In this document: positions 9,050 through 16,068 of the stretch, piece by piece
Layout: each line of letters starts with the position of its first letter
Position numbering within the stretch: position 1 is the first letter of the stretch
Source of the DNA: an uncultured Oscillospiraceae bacterium
GTDB lineage: Bacteria > Bacillota > Clostridia > Oscillospirales > Ruminococcaceae
NCBI GenBank assembly: GCA_934481355.1
Contig: CAKSPH010000033.1
Location: 1-25,781, forward strand
DNA length: 25,781 nt
Reading direction: 5' to 3'
Notes under the pieces: model-generated
Told to the model about the DNA's origin: nothing
Databases searched by the model: none
Seen by the model: only the letters and a program-made list of their open reading frames with translations
Made by a program: the position numbers and the translations under genes

Positions 9050-9837
9050 TACTCAGCGGAACCCCTTGTGACGAAATCGGCAAGGCGCCAGCCGTCATCG
9101 AGCTTTATCATTGTCATCTGGAGCACGGAATCCTTGTTCTCGTCCGTCACTCCGTTGGAGGAGTCGATGCCGTCAAGGTATGCGGTGAGTCCGCACTTTC
9201 CGTTTTCGAGGTATTCTATCGTGATCGCGCAGCTCGACCAGCTCTTGCTTTCGTCCGGCGTGAAATCTGCGCTGATACCCAGCTTGTAGACCTTTTCGTA
9301 CCTGGGACCGCTTTCAGTAGTTGATTCAGAAGTTCCGTCCGCTGTTCCCTCCGTGGTGGGAGCGGTCTGCTCAACGCGTACGAGCTGCTCGCGGTTCGCA
9401 TAGACCACAAGCCCCTTACCGTCGGCATTTTTGAGGATACGCTCCGCGGCGTCCTCCGTGTAGACTGAGCGCACCAGCTCCTCTATCTGTTCAAGGGAGG
9501 CGTAATCCGTGCTGTTGACAGTGTAGTACCCGTCCTCGGGGAGGTTGCCATAGGGCTCGTCCTCGTGGTGAAGTCCCTCGGTAACGAACAGCCTGAGTAT
9601 TTCGTGGCTGTCGTTGAGCAGGTCGTGCGCTGCATACTCGCATTCCTCGCGGTATTCCGGAGTGAGGTAGGAGGTGTCGCTGACCGTATTGCTCACTGAT
9701 TCACCGCTTGTCTGCGGCTGCGAGGGTTTCTGCGTCAGCATCATTACGACTGCCGCTATTGCAAGCGCCGCCGCGGCTGCGGCAACGATGACCGTTGCGA
9801 TAAGAGGGGTGTTCATGCTTTTTTTGTTATTGCTCAT
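9049..9837 (-). CDS. Membrane-anchored extracytoplasmic protein of unknown function, first gene of the atp operon
   Basis: The product has 262 residues from the chosen start at 9837, which has AAAGG about 9-10 bases upstream. An earlier ATG at 9867 would overlap that site. A basic N-terminus and one long Ala/Val-rich helix (about 10-35) form a signal anchor without a lipobox cysteine. An acidic extracellular region follows in two parts, about 55-155 (containing PEDGYYTVNSTDYASLEQ and RSVYTEDAAERIL) and 179-262, joined by a Thr/Ser/Glu-rich linker (156-178). I do not recognise the family with certainty. The layout resembles small secreted cell-envelope domains of Firmicutes. The gene is coupled to atpZ through a TAATG overlap, so it is made with the synthase proteins. 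Whether it works with them is unknown. Confidence 0.85.
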   Translation of the reverse strand: MSNNKKSMNTPLIATVIVAAAAAALAIAAVVMMLTQKPSQPQTSGESVSNTVSDTSYLTPEYREECEYAAHDLLNDSHEILRLFVTEGLHHEDEPYGNLPEDGYYTVNSTDYASLEQIEELVRSVYTEDAAERILKNADGKGLVVYANREQLVRVEQTAPTTEGTADGTSESTTESGPRYEKVYKLGISADFTPDESKSWSSCAITIEYLENGKCGLTAYLDGIDSSNGVTDENKDSVLQMTMIKLDDGWRLADFVTRGSAE

Positions 9838-9881
9838 CAGGTACTGCCTTTCATTGGAAAATCGCAAATATATTCAGATAG

Positions 9882-9905
9882 CCTGCGGCATGGAAACACC
9901 GCAGG
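9882..9905 (-). other. Hairpin in the atp operon leader
   Basis: A perfect 7-bp inverted repeat (CCTGCGG and CCGCAGG) with a 10-base loop lies about 45 bases upstream of the first start codon of the atp operon. It has no T tract and may be an mRNA stabilising or regulatory structure. Confidence 0.4.
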
Positions 9906-9928
9906 AATGTCGATGCTGTAATAATTCC

Positions 9929-10105
9929 CTATGGTAACCTCTGAAAACCTTCTTCACGGCAGATTTCTAAGGCAATACACGCACAATGCCCTGATTCCAG
10001 AACCACGTTCCGGTTGTGCATATCGGGAATTAGTATAACTCCCGGCGTCTGATATAAGTCATGTAAGCAATCTGCTCGCGTCCAGGTTTTTAGAGGTTGC
10101 CCTAT
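9929..10105. mobile_element. MITE-like element with target site duplication CTAT
   Basis: The element proper spans 9933-10101 (169 bp). Its ends are inverted repeats: GGTAACCTCTGAAAACCT on the left (9933-9950) and, read inward from the right (10101-10084), GGCAACCTCTAAAAACCT, 16 of 18 identical. A second matching block GCAGATT lies at the same distance (bases 27-33) from each end. The bases CTAT flank both sides (9929-9932 and 10102-10105), as expected for a 4-bp target duplication. No ORF is inside, so any transposase must act in trans. The inside is also palindromic, with arms at 9981-10019 and 10024-10044. It lies exactly at the predicted start of atp transcription. The transposase family is not identified. 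Confidence 0.75.
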
Positions 10106-10111
10106 TCTATT

Positions 10112-10140
10112 ATGATACTATAAAACGCGGTTTTTGTCAA
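10112..10140 (-). promoter_or_regulatory. Sigma-A promoter of the atp operon
   Basis: On the minus strand TTGACA (10140-10135) is followed by 17 bases and TATCAT (10117-10112). Transcription would start near 10105, which is the right border of the MITE-like element. The whole element would then be the first part of the atp leader. No better promoter is seen closer to the first gene. Confidence 0.7.
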
Positions 10141-10149
10141 TACCACAAT

Positions 10150-10174
10150 CGGGTAAATAGTCATTTATTACCCG
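10150..10174. promoter_or_regulatory. Dyad upstream of the atp promoter, possible operator
   Basis: CGGGTAA (10150-10156) and TTACCCG (10168-10174) form a perfect 7-bp dyad with an 11-base spacer. Its edge is about 10 bp upstream of the -35 box of the atp promoter, a position fit for an activator or other regulator. I do not recognise the motif. Confidence 0.4.
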
Positions 10175-10238
10175 AAATATGGACAAAATATGACTTTTTG
10201 CGGCGATGTTTATAGTAGTTTTTCACAAAGAATCGGGC

Positions 10239-10301
10239 AAAAATGCAGCGGCTGAGCGTCCTGCCAATGGTAAATAAAACCATGGCAATTTACGCAGCCG
10301 C
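10239..10301 (-). terminator. Probable terminator after the cyclophilin gene
   Basis: Just after the stop at 10310, the minus strand can form a nested structure. The outer stem is GCGGCTG (10301-10295) with CAGCCGC (10254-10248). An inner stem TGCCATGGT pairs with ACCATTGGCA with one bulge. A T5 run follows (10243-10239), three bases after the outer stem. It would end the long minus-strand operon before the atp promoter. The long span makes it less canonical than the other terminators here. Confidence 0.5.
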
Positions 10302-10309
10302 CGTGATAA

Positions 10310-10783
10310 TTAGTCCTCGATGTAAACGTGCTTCATTCTGCAGTCGTTGAGGGGTCTGTCGCTGAAATCGGTCTTTGCGTTTGCGATTTCGTCAACTGTA
10401 TCCATTCCTTCGACAACTCTTCCGAACGCCGCATACTGACCGTCAAGGAAGAAAGAGTCCTTGTGCACGATAAAGAACTGTGAGCTTGCAGAGTTAGGAT
10501 TCTGCGCCCTTGCCATGGAGATAACTCCGCGCTCGTGGCGCAGGTCGTTGGGAACGCCGTTCATCAGGAACTCTCCCTTGATCTTGTCCTTTGCACCGCC
10601 CATTCCGGTGCCCTGAGGGTCGCCGCCCTGTATCATGAAGTCCTTGATGACGCGGTGGAAGATGAGCCCGTCATAGAAGCCGTCCTTTACCAGCTTTGTG
10701 AAGTTCTCGACTGTGATGGGAGCCTTGTCAGGGTAAAGCTCCAGCTTGATCTTTCCGCCGTTTTCCATTTCGATTACTACCAT
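10310..10783 (-). CDS. Cyclophilin-type peptidyl-prolyl cis-trans isomerase
   Basis: The product has 157 residues, a single cyclophilin domain with no signal peptide, so it is probably cytoplasmic. It speeds proline isomerisation during protein folding. The catalytic region FHRVIKDFMIQGGD (42-55) includes Arg44, Phe49 and Gln52, and SSQFFI (100-105) is the second conserved block. The human cyclophilin A Trp121 position is Phe here (DGQYAAFGRV), as in many bacterial enzymes. An AAGGAG site lies 7 bases before the ATG, in the 11-base gap after the HD-GYP gene, so the two are cotranscribed. It is the last gene of the long operon. Confidence 0.93.
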   Translation of the reverse strand: MVVIEMENGGKIKLELYPDKAPITVENFTKLVKDGFYDGLIFHRVIKDFMIQGGDPQGTGMGGAKDKIKGEFLMNGVPNDLRHERGVISMARAQNPNSASSQFFIVHKDSFFLDGQYAAFGRVVEGMDTVDEIANAKTDFSDRPLNDCRMKHVYIED

Positions 10784-10794
10784 TCTGTTTCTCC

Positions 10795-11922
10795 TTAGAT
10801 TTTATAGTTTCCGCTGTATATTCCGGTTATCATCAGCGACAGGAAGCGGAAATCGCTGCCGAGGTCTATCTCCTCGCCGGAGCCGCTTTCGTCGTGTATC
10901 CTTACAACGGGTCTGAGTACGTTGGAATTATGCCCGATAACAATGCCGTGCCTGCCGTCTGAGAGCGACACGACCGTTCCCACGGGGTAGGGGTTGAACG
11001 ACCTCAGGAATGCGGAAGCCACATCGAAATCGAAGTGTATCCCGCAGCCGCCGAGTATGTATTCCTCCGTTTCCGCCACTGACCACGGCTTGCGGTAGGG
11101 GCGGTTGGAGGTGAGCGCGTCAAATACGTCCGCAACGGTGATTATACGCGCGATAAGCGGTATTTTCTTTCCGGCGATGCCGGTAGGGTAACCGCTTCCG
11201 TCGAATTTCTCCTGATGGAACAGCACTCCGGCGAGAATATTTGCGCTGTATCCGCCGGTGCGCTTAAGTATCTGATAGCCGATATAGGGATGCTGTTTTA
11301 TTTTGTCAAATTCTTCGTTGGTGAGCTTTCCTGGTTTCGCGATTATTTCGTGGTCGATGTTCGATTTACCGATATCATGGAGCAGGGCCGCTATAATCAC
11401 TTCACGGATATCGTCCTGTGAAAGATGGAGCTCGTTCGCGATTCCGGTGGAGAGCATTGATACGCGCAGGCAGTGTTTGTAGGTGTAGTCGTCATAGTTC
11501 TGGAGCGCGATCATCTGGTTTCCGAGGTAAGTCGAGTCGTTGCCGATATCCACAAGGATATCGTCGGCAATGCTGTTGACCTGTTCGACTGCGTGCTTGG
11601 ACAGCTCGCGTATTTCGCCGTTGTTGTCGAACACCTCGTTGAGTTCGCTCAGCGCCTTTCCGATGTGCTGGTTCTTGATGAGCTCCGCCGCCTTTTCATC
11701 GGAGAAAGGCTCGTCAGGGATCTCGGGACCTGGCTCTGTGACTTCATCTCCGCCCTGGATGGTGATATTCTTTATACCCTTGCTTTTCAGCAGGTTGATC
11801 ATGTCGCGGGTCATGTAGGTGCCCTTCATGAGAAGCACCTTATAATCCTTTGCAGATGTGGAGGCAACGTCCTTGGCGACCACCATTCCCTCGGTGACAT
11901 TATCTATCGGAACGATCAACAT
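10795..11922 (-). CDS. HD-GYP domain protein, probable c-di-GMP phosphodiesterase
   Basis: The product has 375 residues. The N-terminal part (about 1-60) is a small conserved domain common in clostridial HD-GYP proteins. An acidic linker follows, then the HD-GYP domain (about 140-290). Visible residues are His150, HDIGK (182-186), His211, the GYP segment DGSGYPTG (241-248) and Asp265. The metal-binding HHE motif reads HQE (236-238), so one usual ligand is replaced by Gln. The C-terminal part (about 310-375) is a small beta-rich extension. Family members hydrolyse cyclic di-GMP, but the ligand change makes activity less certain. There are no membrane segments. GGGAG lies 8 bases before the ATG. 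Confidence 0.88.
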   Translation of the reverse strand: MLIVPIDNVTEGMVVAKDVASTSAKDYKVLLMKGTYMTRDMINLLKSKGIKNITIQGGDEVTEPGPEIPDEPFSDEKAAELIKNQHIGKALSELNEVFDNNGEIRELSKHAVEQVNSIADDILVDIGNDSTYLGNQMIALQNYDDYTYKHCLRVSMLSTGIANELHLSQDDIREVIIAALLHDIGKSNIDHEIIAKPGKLTNEEFDKIKQHPYIGYQILKRTGGYSANILAGVLFHQEKFDGSGYPTGIAGKKIPLIARIITVADVFDALTSNRPYRKPWSVAETEEYILGGCGIHFDFDVASAFLRSFNPYPVGTVVSLSDGRHGIVIGHNSNVLRPVVRIHDESGSGEEIDLGSDFRFLSLMITGIYSGNYKI

Positions 11923-11960
11923 ATCATCATCTCCCAGTGACCAGAATCAGGCGGAGCGTA

Positions 11961-12866
11961 TCAGCTCCAGAGCGGCGAGGGATATACTCCCGAAGCAATA
12001 CAGCTTTTAAGTGTTTCGCGTGCGGCGTCAACGTCCGCCTCATAGGTTATGCCGAACCACTTGCTGTCTGTGGTAAGGTTCATAACGCCGAAACCGCTTC
12101 CGTGTATCTCGCCGTCAACGGCGTCGGCAATGGTGAGTTCCGCTTTCGGCTCGTCCGCCGGGAGCCTCTCCAGAAAAGCCGAGAGCTGCCTTGTGAGCCG
12201 CGGCAGGAATTCCGCGCCGAAGCCCCACATACTCATGGAGACCGTATCCTCAAGGCTGAGTATCTTCTTTTCGCCGCCGAATGTTCCGGAGACTACGCCG
12301 TTTTCGTCCTTTCCTATCGCCTTTGTCTCCTCAACGCTGGTGAGAAGCCCCTCTGCGTCGGTTTTGCAGACTCCGCGGTTTACCGTGCCATAGTCCGACA
12401 GAGTGTTTTTCAGCATGAATCCGACGGAGCAGGCGTCCGCGGTGAAATCCCCGAGGAATCCGCCCAGCCGCATGAATGCGTCCCTGCCGTAGAAATCATC
12501 TGCGTTCACTATCGCGAAGGGACCATTGAGGACATCGCGGCAGCACCAGAGCGCCTGAGCAGTTCCCCAGGGCTTAGTCCTGCCGGGAAAATCTCCGGCG
12601 CGCACCGGAAGCTGCTCCGGCGACTGGAAAACGTATTCCGTTTTTATGCGCTTTTCGACCCGCGCGCCTATTGTTGACCTGAACAGTTCTTCGATATCCT
12701 TGCGGATAATGAAAACCGCCCTGTCGAAACCCGCCTGCAAAGCGTCGTAAACAGAGTAATCTATAAGAAGCTCCCCGTCCGGACCAAGCGGCTCGAGCTG
12801 CTTTATCCTTGTGCCGAAGCGGGTGCCCATTCCTGCTGCGAGAACCACCAGTGTTTTGTTTGCCAT
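11961..12866 (-). CDS. Nucleotidyltransferase family protein (NTP-transferase fold)
   Basis: The product has 301 residues. The N-terminal signature LAAGMGTRFG (9-18) is the nucleotide-binding loop of sugar-nucleotide pyrophosphorylase-like enzymes. It is followed by KQLEPLGPDGE and IDYSVYDAL. A metal-binding type NADDFYG segment occurs near residue 120. Such enzymes transfer NMP to a sugar phosphate or similar alcohol phosphate. The substrate cannot be read from the sequence and no pathway genes lie nearby. The ribosome binding site AAGGGGG precedes the ATG. It lies between the GNAT gene and the HD-GYP gene. Its signature loop has TRIKQ where relatives I know have a shorter GLKQ-type turn. 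Confidence 0.85.
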   Translation of the reverse strand: MANKTLVVLAAGMGTRFGTRIKQLEPLGPDGELLIDYSVYDALQAGFDRAVFIIRKDIEELFRSTIGARVEKRIKTEYVFQSPEQLPVRAGDFPGRTKPWGTAQALWCCRDVLNGPFAIVNADDFYGRDAFMRLGGFLGDFTADACSVGFMLKNTLSDYGTVNRGVCKTDAEGLLTSVEETKAIGKDENGVVSGTFGGEKKILSLEDTVSMSMWGFGAEFLPRLTRQLSAFLERLPADEPKAELTIADAVDGEIHGSGFGVMNLTTDSKWFGITYEADVDAARETLKSCIASGVYPSPLWS

Positions 12867-12883
12867 AACTGCCCCCTTGTGTC

Positions 12884-12930
12884 TGATTCGGAATTCTGAA
12901 TCAGGAATTATGTTGTGCGCTTCGCACAGT
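12884..12930. repeat. Short palindromic repeat with hairpin, copy A
   Basis: An ATTCGGAATTC/GAAT near-palindrome is followed by GGAATTA and a hairpin TGTGCG-CTT-CGCACA (12914-12928). The same arrangement recurs at 17834-17893. The repeat overlaps the last ten codons and stop of the GNAT gene, so it supplies that protein's C-terminus. It is probably a REP-like interspersed repeat. Confidence 0.6.
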
Positions 12931-13410
12931 ATCCTTTACATAGCGTATATCTGTGACTTCCGCGTTCCCGGCCTGACACAGAAGAGTGTCAGGGGCAGCG
13001 GCGAAGCCGTATTTTTCGTACAGTCTCCTTGCCCTGACGTTAGTGTCGAGCGCCCAGAGGTATATCCGGTCAAAGCCCTGCTGCTCCAGCCATTTCACTG
13101 AGTTATCAAGTAAAGCAGTGCCGAAGCCTTTTCCCCAGTATTCCGGCAGGACGTACAGCGTGTGCACCTCTCCCCAGCCGGGCATTCTTTCGTCTGCCGC
13201 CGGGCGTGCGCAGGAGTGTCCCGCGATAACTCCGCCCTCCGTCAGAACAAAGCTGCCAGGAAGCCCTGCGAACTTATCTTTCCAGCGGTCAGGCGACAGC
13301 AGGTCAAGGTAATACTGCGGAAGCAGCCCCTTGTAGCCCGCCTGCCAGCTTTTCACATAGAGCCGAGCCACTTCGTCTGCGTCGCACGGCTCCATGCGGC
13401 GGATATTCAT
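12901..13410 (-). CDS. GNAT family N-acetyltransferase
   Basis: The product has 169 residues with a full GNAT fold. The acetyl-CoA binding motif is LYVLPEYWGKGFGTALL (about 90-106, containing the GxGxGT-like turn), followed by YLWALDTNVRARRLYEKYGF, typical of motif B. The substrate is unknown and could be a small molecule or a protein N-terminus. The start ATG overlaps the valS stop by one base (TAATG), so translation is coupled to valS. The last ten residues (DTVRSAQHNS) are encoded by a short interspersed repeat and are probably not part of the original domain. Confidence 0.9.
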   Translation of the reverse strand: MNIRRMEPCDADEVARLYVKSWQAGYKGLLPQYYLDLLSPDRWKDKFAGLPGSFVLTEGGVIAGHSCARPAADERMPGWGEVHTLYVLPEYWGKGFGTALLDNSVKWLEQQGFDRIYLWALDTNVRARRLYEKYGFAAAPDTLLCQAGNAEVTDIRYVKDTVRSAQHNS

Positions 13411-16043
13411 TACTTAAGCCCCTCGATGGAAGCGTTTATCTTTGCCAGCTTCTCTTCCGCCTTGGCGAGCTTTGCGCGCTCGTTTTCGATCTGCTGTGCG
13501 GGCGCCTTTGCGAGGAATCCCGGATTGTTCAGTTTCTTGGAAAGGAACTCAATGTCCTTTTCAGCGGCTTTCTTCTCCTTGTCCAGACGTGCAAGCTCCT
13601 TTTCCTTGTCTACGAGCTCGCCCATCGGCATGAATACGCGGGCGGAATCGGTAACAACGGTCATCATTCCATCAGTGGAATCCATCTTTTCAGTTACCGT
13701 GAATTCGCCTGCGCCCGCCAGCTTCTCGAAGAATCTGCGGCAGTCGGTGAACAGCGCGGTGAACTGCGTTTCAACAGTCATCGTTACCTTCTTTGACGGA
13801 GGAACATTGAGCTCGTTGCGCTGTACGCGGATAGCCTTGATGGTGTTCACGATGCGGGAGAACTCCTCGGCAGCCTCTCCGAAATGCAGCTTCTCATCAT
13901 ATTCCGGCCACTTGGCGGTCATTATGCTCTCGCACTCGGTGCCGGGCATACCGCTCCATATTTCCTCGGTGATGAACGGCATGAACGGATGCAGCAGCTT
14001 CAGAATCCCCTGCATGATGTAAACCAGAACGTTCTGCGCTGCGAGCGCGGTCTCGCCGCCCTCGGCGATACGCGGCTTGGTGAGCTCGATGTACCAGTCG
14101 CAGAATACGTCCCAGATGAAGTCGGTGAGGTTCTGAACGGCAACGCCCAGCTCGAACGCCTCGAGGTTCGCGGTGACGTTCTTCACAACGTCGTTGTAAA
14201 GGCTGAGCACCCACTTGTCCTCAATGGGGAGGTTCTCAGGGAGCGCCGGAGTTCCGAAGTCCTCCGGGAGGTTCATGAGGATATATCTGGAAGCGTTCCA
14301 GAGCTTGTTTGCGAAGTTTCTGGAGTTTGTAACCTTGGTCTCAGTCCAGCGCATATCGTTTCCGGGAGCGTTTCCGGTAACGAGGGTCAGACGGAGCGCG
14401 TCCGCGCCGTACTTGTCGATGATCTCCAGCGGGTCAACGCCGTTGCCGAGGGACTTGGACATCTTGCGTCCCTGCTCGTCCCTTACCAGACCGTGGATAA
14501 GAACGTCCTTGAACGGCTTTTCGCCTGTGTGCTCCAGACCGGAGAATATCATTCTGGCAACCCAGAAAGGAATGATATCGTAGCCTGTTACCAGCGTGGA
14601 GGTCGGGTAGAAGTAGTCCATCTTGGGGGTCTTGTCAGGCCAGCCGAGGGTGGAGAACGGCCACAGCGCGGAGCTGAACCATGTATCGAGTGTATCCTCG
14701 TCCTGCTTTACGGGAGCGCCGCACTCCGGGCACTTTTCCAGCGGGTCGAGGGAGATGGCGGTGTGCTTGCAGGAGGGGTTCTGGCAGTAGTACGCCGGGA
14801 TCCTGTGCCCCCACCAGAGCTGTCTGGAAATGCACCAGTCGCGGATATTCTCCATCCAGTAGAGGTAGCCGTTCTCGAATCTCTTCGGGATAAAGCGCAG
14901 CTCTCCGGACTTAACAACGTCGATGGCGGGTTTTGCGAGCTCCTTCATGGAAACGAACCACTGGAGGGAGGCTCTCGGCTCGACTGTGGTGCCGCAGCGC
15001 TGGCAGCAGCCTACGTTGTGCCTGTGGGGCTCTACCTTTACGAGAAGTCCCTGTGCCTCGAGGTCTGCGACCATCTGCTTTCTCGCTTCGTATCTGTCCA
15101 TGCCGGCGTACTTGCCGCCGACGTCTGCGCTGATAGTTGCGTCGTCGTTCATCATGGAGATAACGGGCAGGTCGTGGCGCTGACCTACCATGAAGTCGTT
15201 CGGGTCGTGGGCGGGGGTAATCTTGACTACGCCGGTACCGAATTCTACGTCAACGTATTCGTCGGCGATAACGGGTATCTCGCGGTCTGTCAGCGGGAGC
15301 TTCACCATCTTGCCGACAATATCCCTGTAGCGGTCGTCGTTCGGGTTTACTGCAAGCGCGGAGTCGCCGAGCAGCGTTTCCGGACGGGTGGTGGCGATCT
15401 CCACGAATCCGGAGCCGTCAGCCAGCGGATAGTTGATGTGCCAGAAGAATCCGTCCTGCTCCTCGTACTCGCACTCGATGTCGGAGATGGAGGTCTTGCA
15501 GTTCGGACACCAGTTTATCATTCTTACGCCGTGGTAGATGAGTCCCTTGTTGTAGAGGTCCATGAACACCTTCTGAACGGCTCTGGAGCAGCCTTCGTCA
15601 AGCGTGAAGCGCTCGCGCTCCCAGTCGCAGGAGCTTCCGAGCTTCTTGAGCTGCTGCACGATTCTGCCGCCGTAAACGCGCTTCCAGTCCCATGCGCGCT
15701 TAAGGAACTCCTCTCTGCCTATCTGCTCCTTGGTGAGACCCTCCTCCTTCATCTTGCCGACGATCTTTGCCTCGGTGGCAATGGAAGCGTGGTCGGTGCC
15801 GGGGAGCCACAGCGCGGAATAGCCCTGCATTCTTCTCCAGCGGATAAGGATATCCTGAAGAGTGTTGTCCAGCGCATGGCCCATGTGGAGCTGTCCGGTG
15901 ATGTTGGGCGGCGGAATAACGATGGTATATGGCTTTTTCTTGGGGTCTATCTCGGCGTGGAAATATCCCTTTTCCTCCCAGTTATGATAGATACGATCCT
16001 CGAATTCTTTCGGGGCGTAGGTCTTTGCAAGTTCCTTTCTCAT
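13410..16043 (-). CDS. valS: Valyl-tRNA synthetase
   Basis: The product has 877 residues, the normal size for a class I bacterial ValS, which charges tRNA-Val in the cytoplasm. The HIGH motif is HMGH (53-56) within [13 protein letters not shown], and KMSKS is at 527-531. The editing domain (CP1) lies between about 190 and 350. Cys pairs in the CxxC segments (such as [16 protein letters not shown] and [21 protein letters not shown]) suggest zinc binding. The C-terminal arm (about 810-877) is the ValS coiled coil that contacts tRNA. There is no T-box leader, because the gap to rqcH upstream is only 25 bases. AAAGGA lies about 10 bases before the ATG. A 751-residue open frame on the other strand is only a codon-bias shadow. 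Confidence 0.98.
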   Translation of the reverse strand: MRKELAKTYAPKEFEDRIYHNWEEKGYFHAEIDPKKKPYTIVIPPPNITGQLHMGHALDNTLQDILIRWRRMQGYSALWLPGTDHASIATEAKIVGKMKEEGLTKEQIGREEFLKRAWDWKRVYGGRIVQQLKKLGSSCDWERERFTLDEGCSRAVQKVFMDLYNKGLIYHGVRMINWCPNCKTSISDIECEYEEQDGFFWHINYPLADGSGFVEIATTRPETLLGDSALAVNPNDDRYRDIVGKMVKLPLTDREIPVIADEYVDVEFGTGVVKITPAHDPNDFMVGQRHDLPVISMMNDDATISADVGGKYAGMDRYEARKQMVADLEAQGLLVKVEPHRHNVGCCQRCGTTVEPRASLQWFVSMKELAKPAIDVVKSGELRFIPKRFENGYLYWMENIRDWCISRQLWWGHRIPAYYCQNPSCKHTAISLDPLEKCPECGAPVKQDEDTLDTWFSSALWPFSTLGWPDKTPKMDYFYPTSTLVTGYDIIPFWVARMIFSGLEHTGEKPFKDVLIHGLVRDEQGRKMSKSLGNGVDPLEIIDKYGADALRLTLVTGNAPGNDMRWTETKVTNSRNFANKLWNASRYILMNLPEDFGTPALPENLPIEDKWVLSLYNDVVKNVTANLEAFELGVAVQNLTDFIWDVFCDWYIELTKPRIAEGGETALAAQNVLVYIMQGILKLLHPFMPFITEEIWSGMPGTECESIMTAKWPEYDEKLHFGEAAEEFSRIVNTIKAIRVQRNELNVPPSKKVTMTVETQFTALFTDCRRFFEKLAGAGEFTVTEKMDSTDGMMTVVTDSARVFMPMGELVDKEKELARLDKEKKAAEKDIEFLSKKLNNPGFLAKAPAQQIENERAKLAKAEEKLAKINASIEGLK

Positions 16044-16068
16044 TGCAATGGCGTCCTTTCGTTTATGT

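Larger units (their letters stand above)
9838..10309. other. Gene-free region: atp promoter, MITE-like element and cyclophilin terminator
   Basis: This stretch of 472 bases has no credible gene on either strand. From the left it holds the atp leader with a CCTGCGG/CCGCAGG hairpin (9882-9905), a MITE-like element (9933-10101) with its flanking CTAT duplications, the minus-strand promoter (10112-10140), a dyad (10150-10174) and the terminator-like structure of the cyclophilin gene (10239-10301). Confidence 0.7.

Noticed and set aside
9838..9867. Longer N-terminus for the first atp-operon gene starting at 9867
   Set aside because: The extension covers the ribosome binding site that serves the ATG at 9837 and adds ten residues unlike a signal anchor.
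16044..16068. T-box leader for valS
   Set aside because: Only 25 bases separate valS from rqcH, far too few for a T-box, and no T-box core sequence is present.
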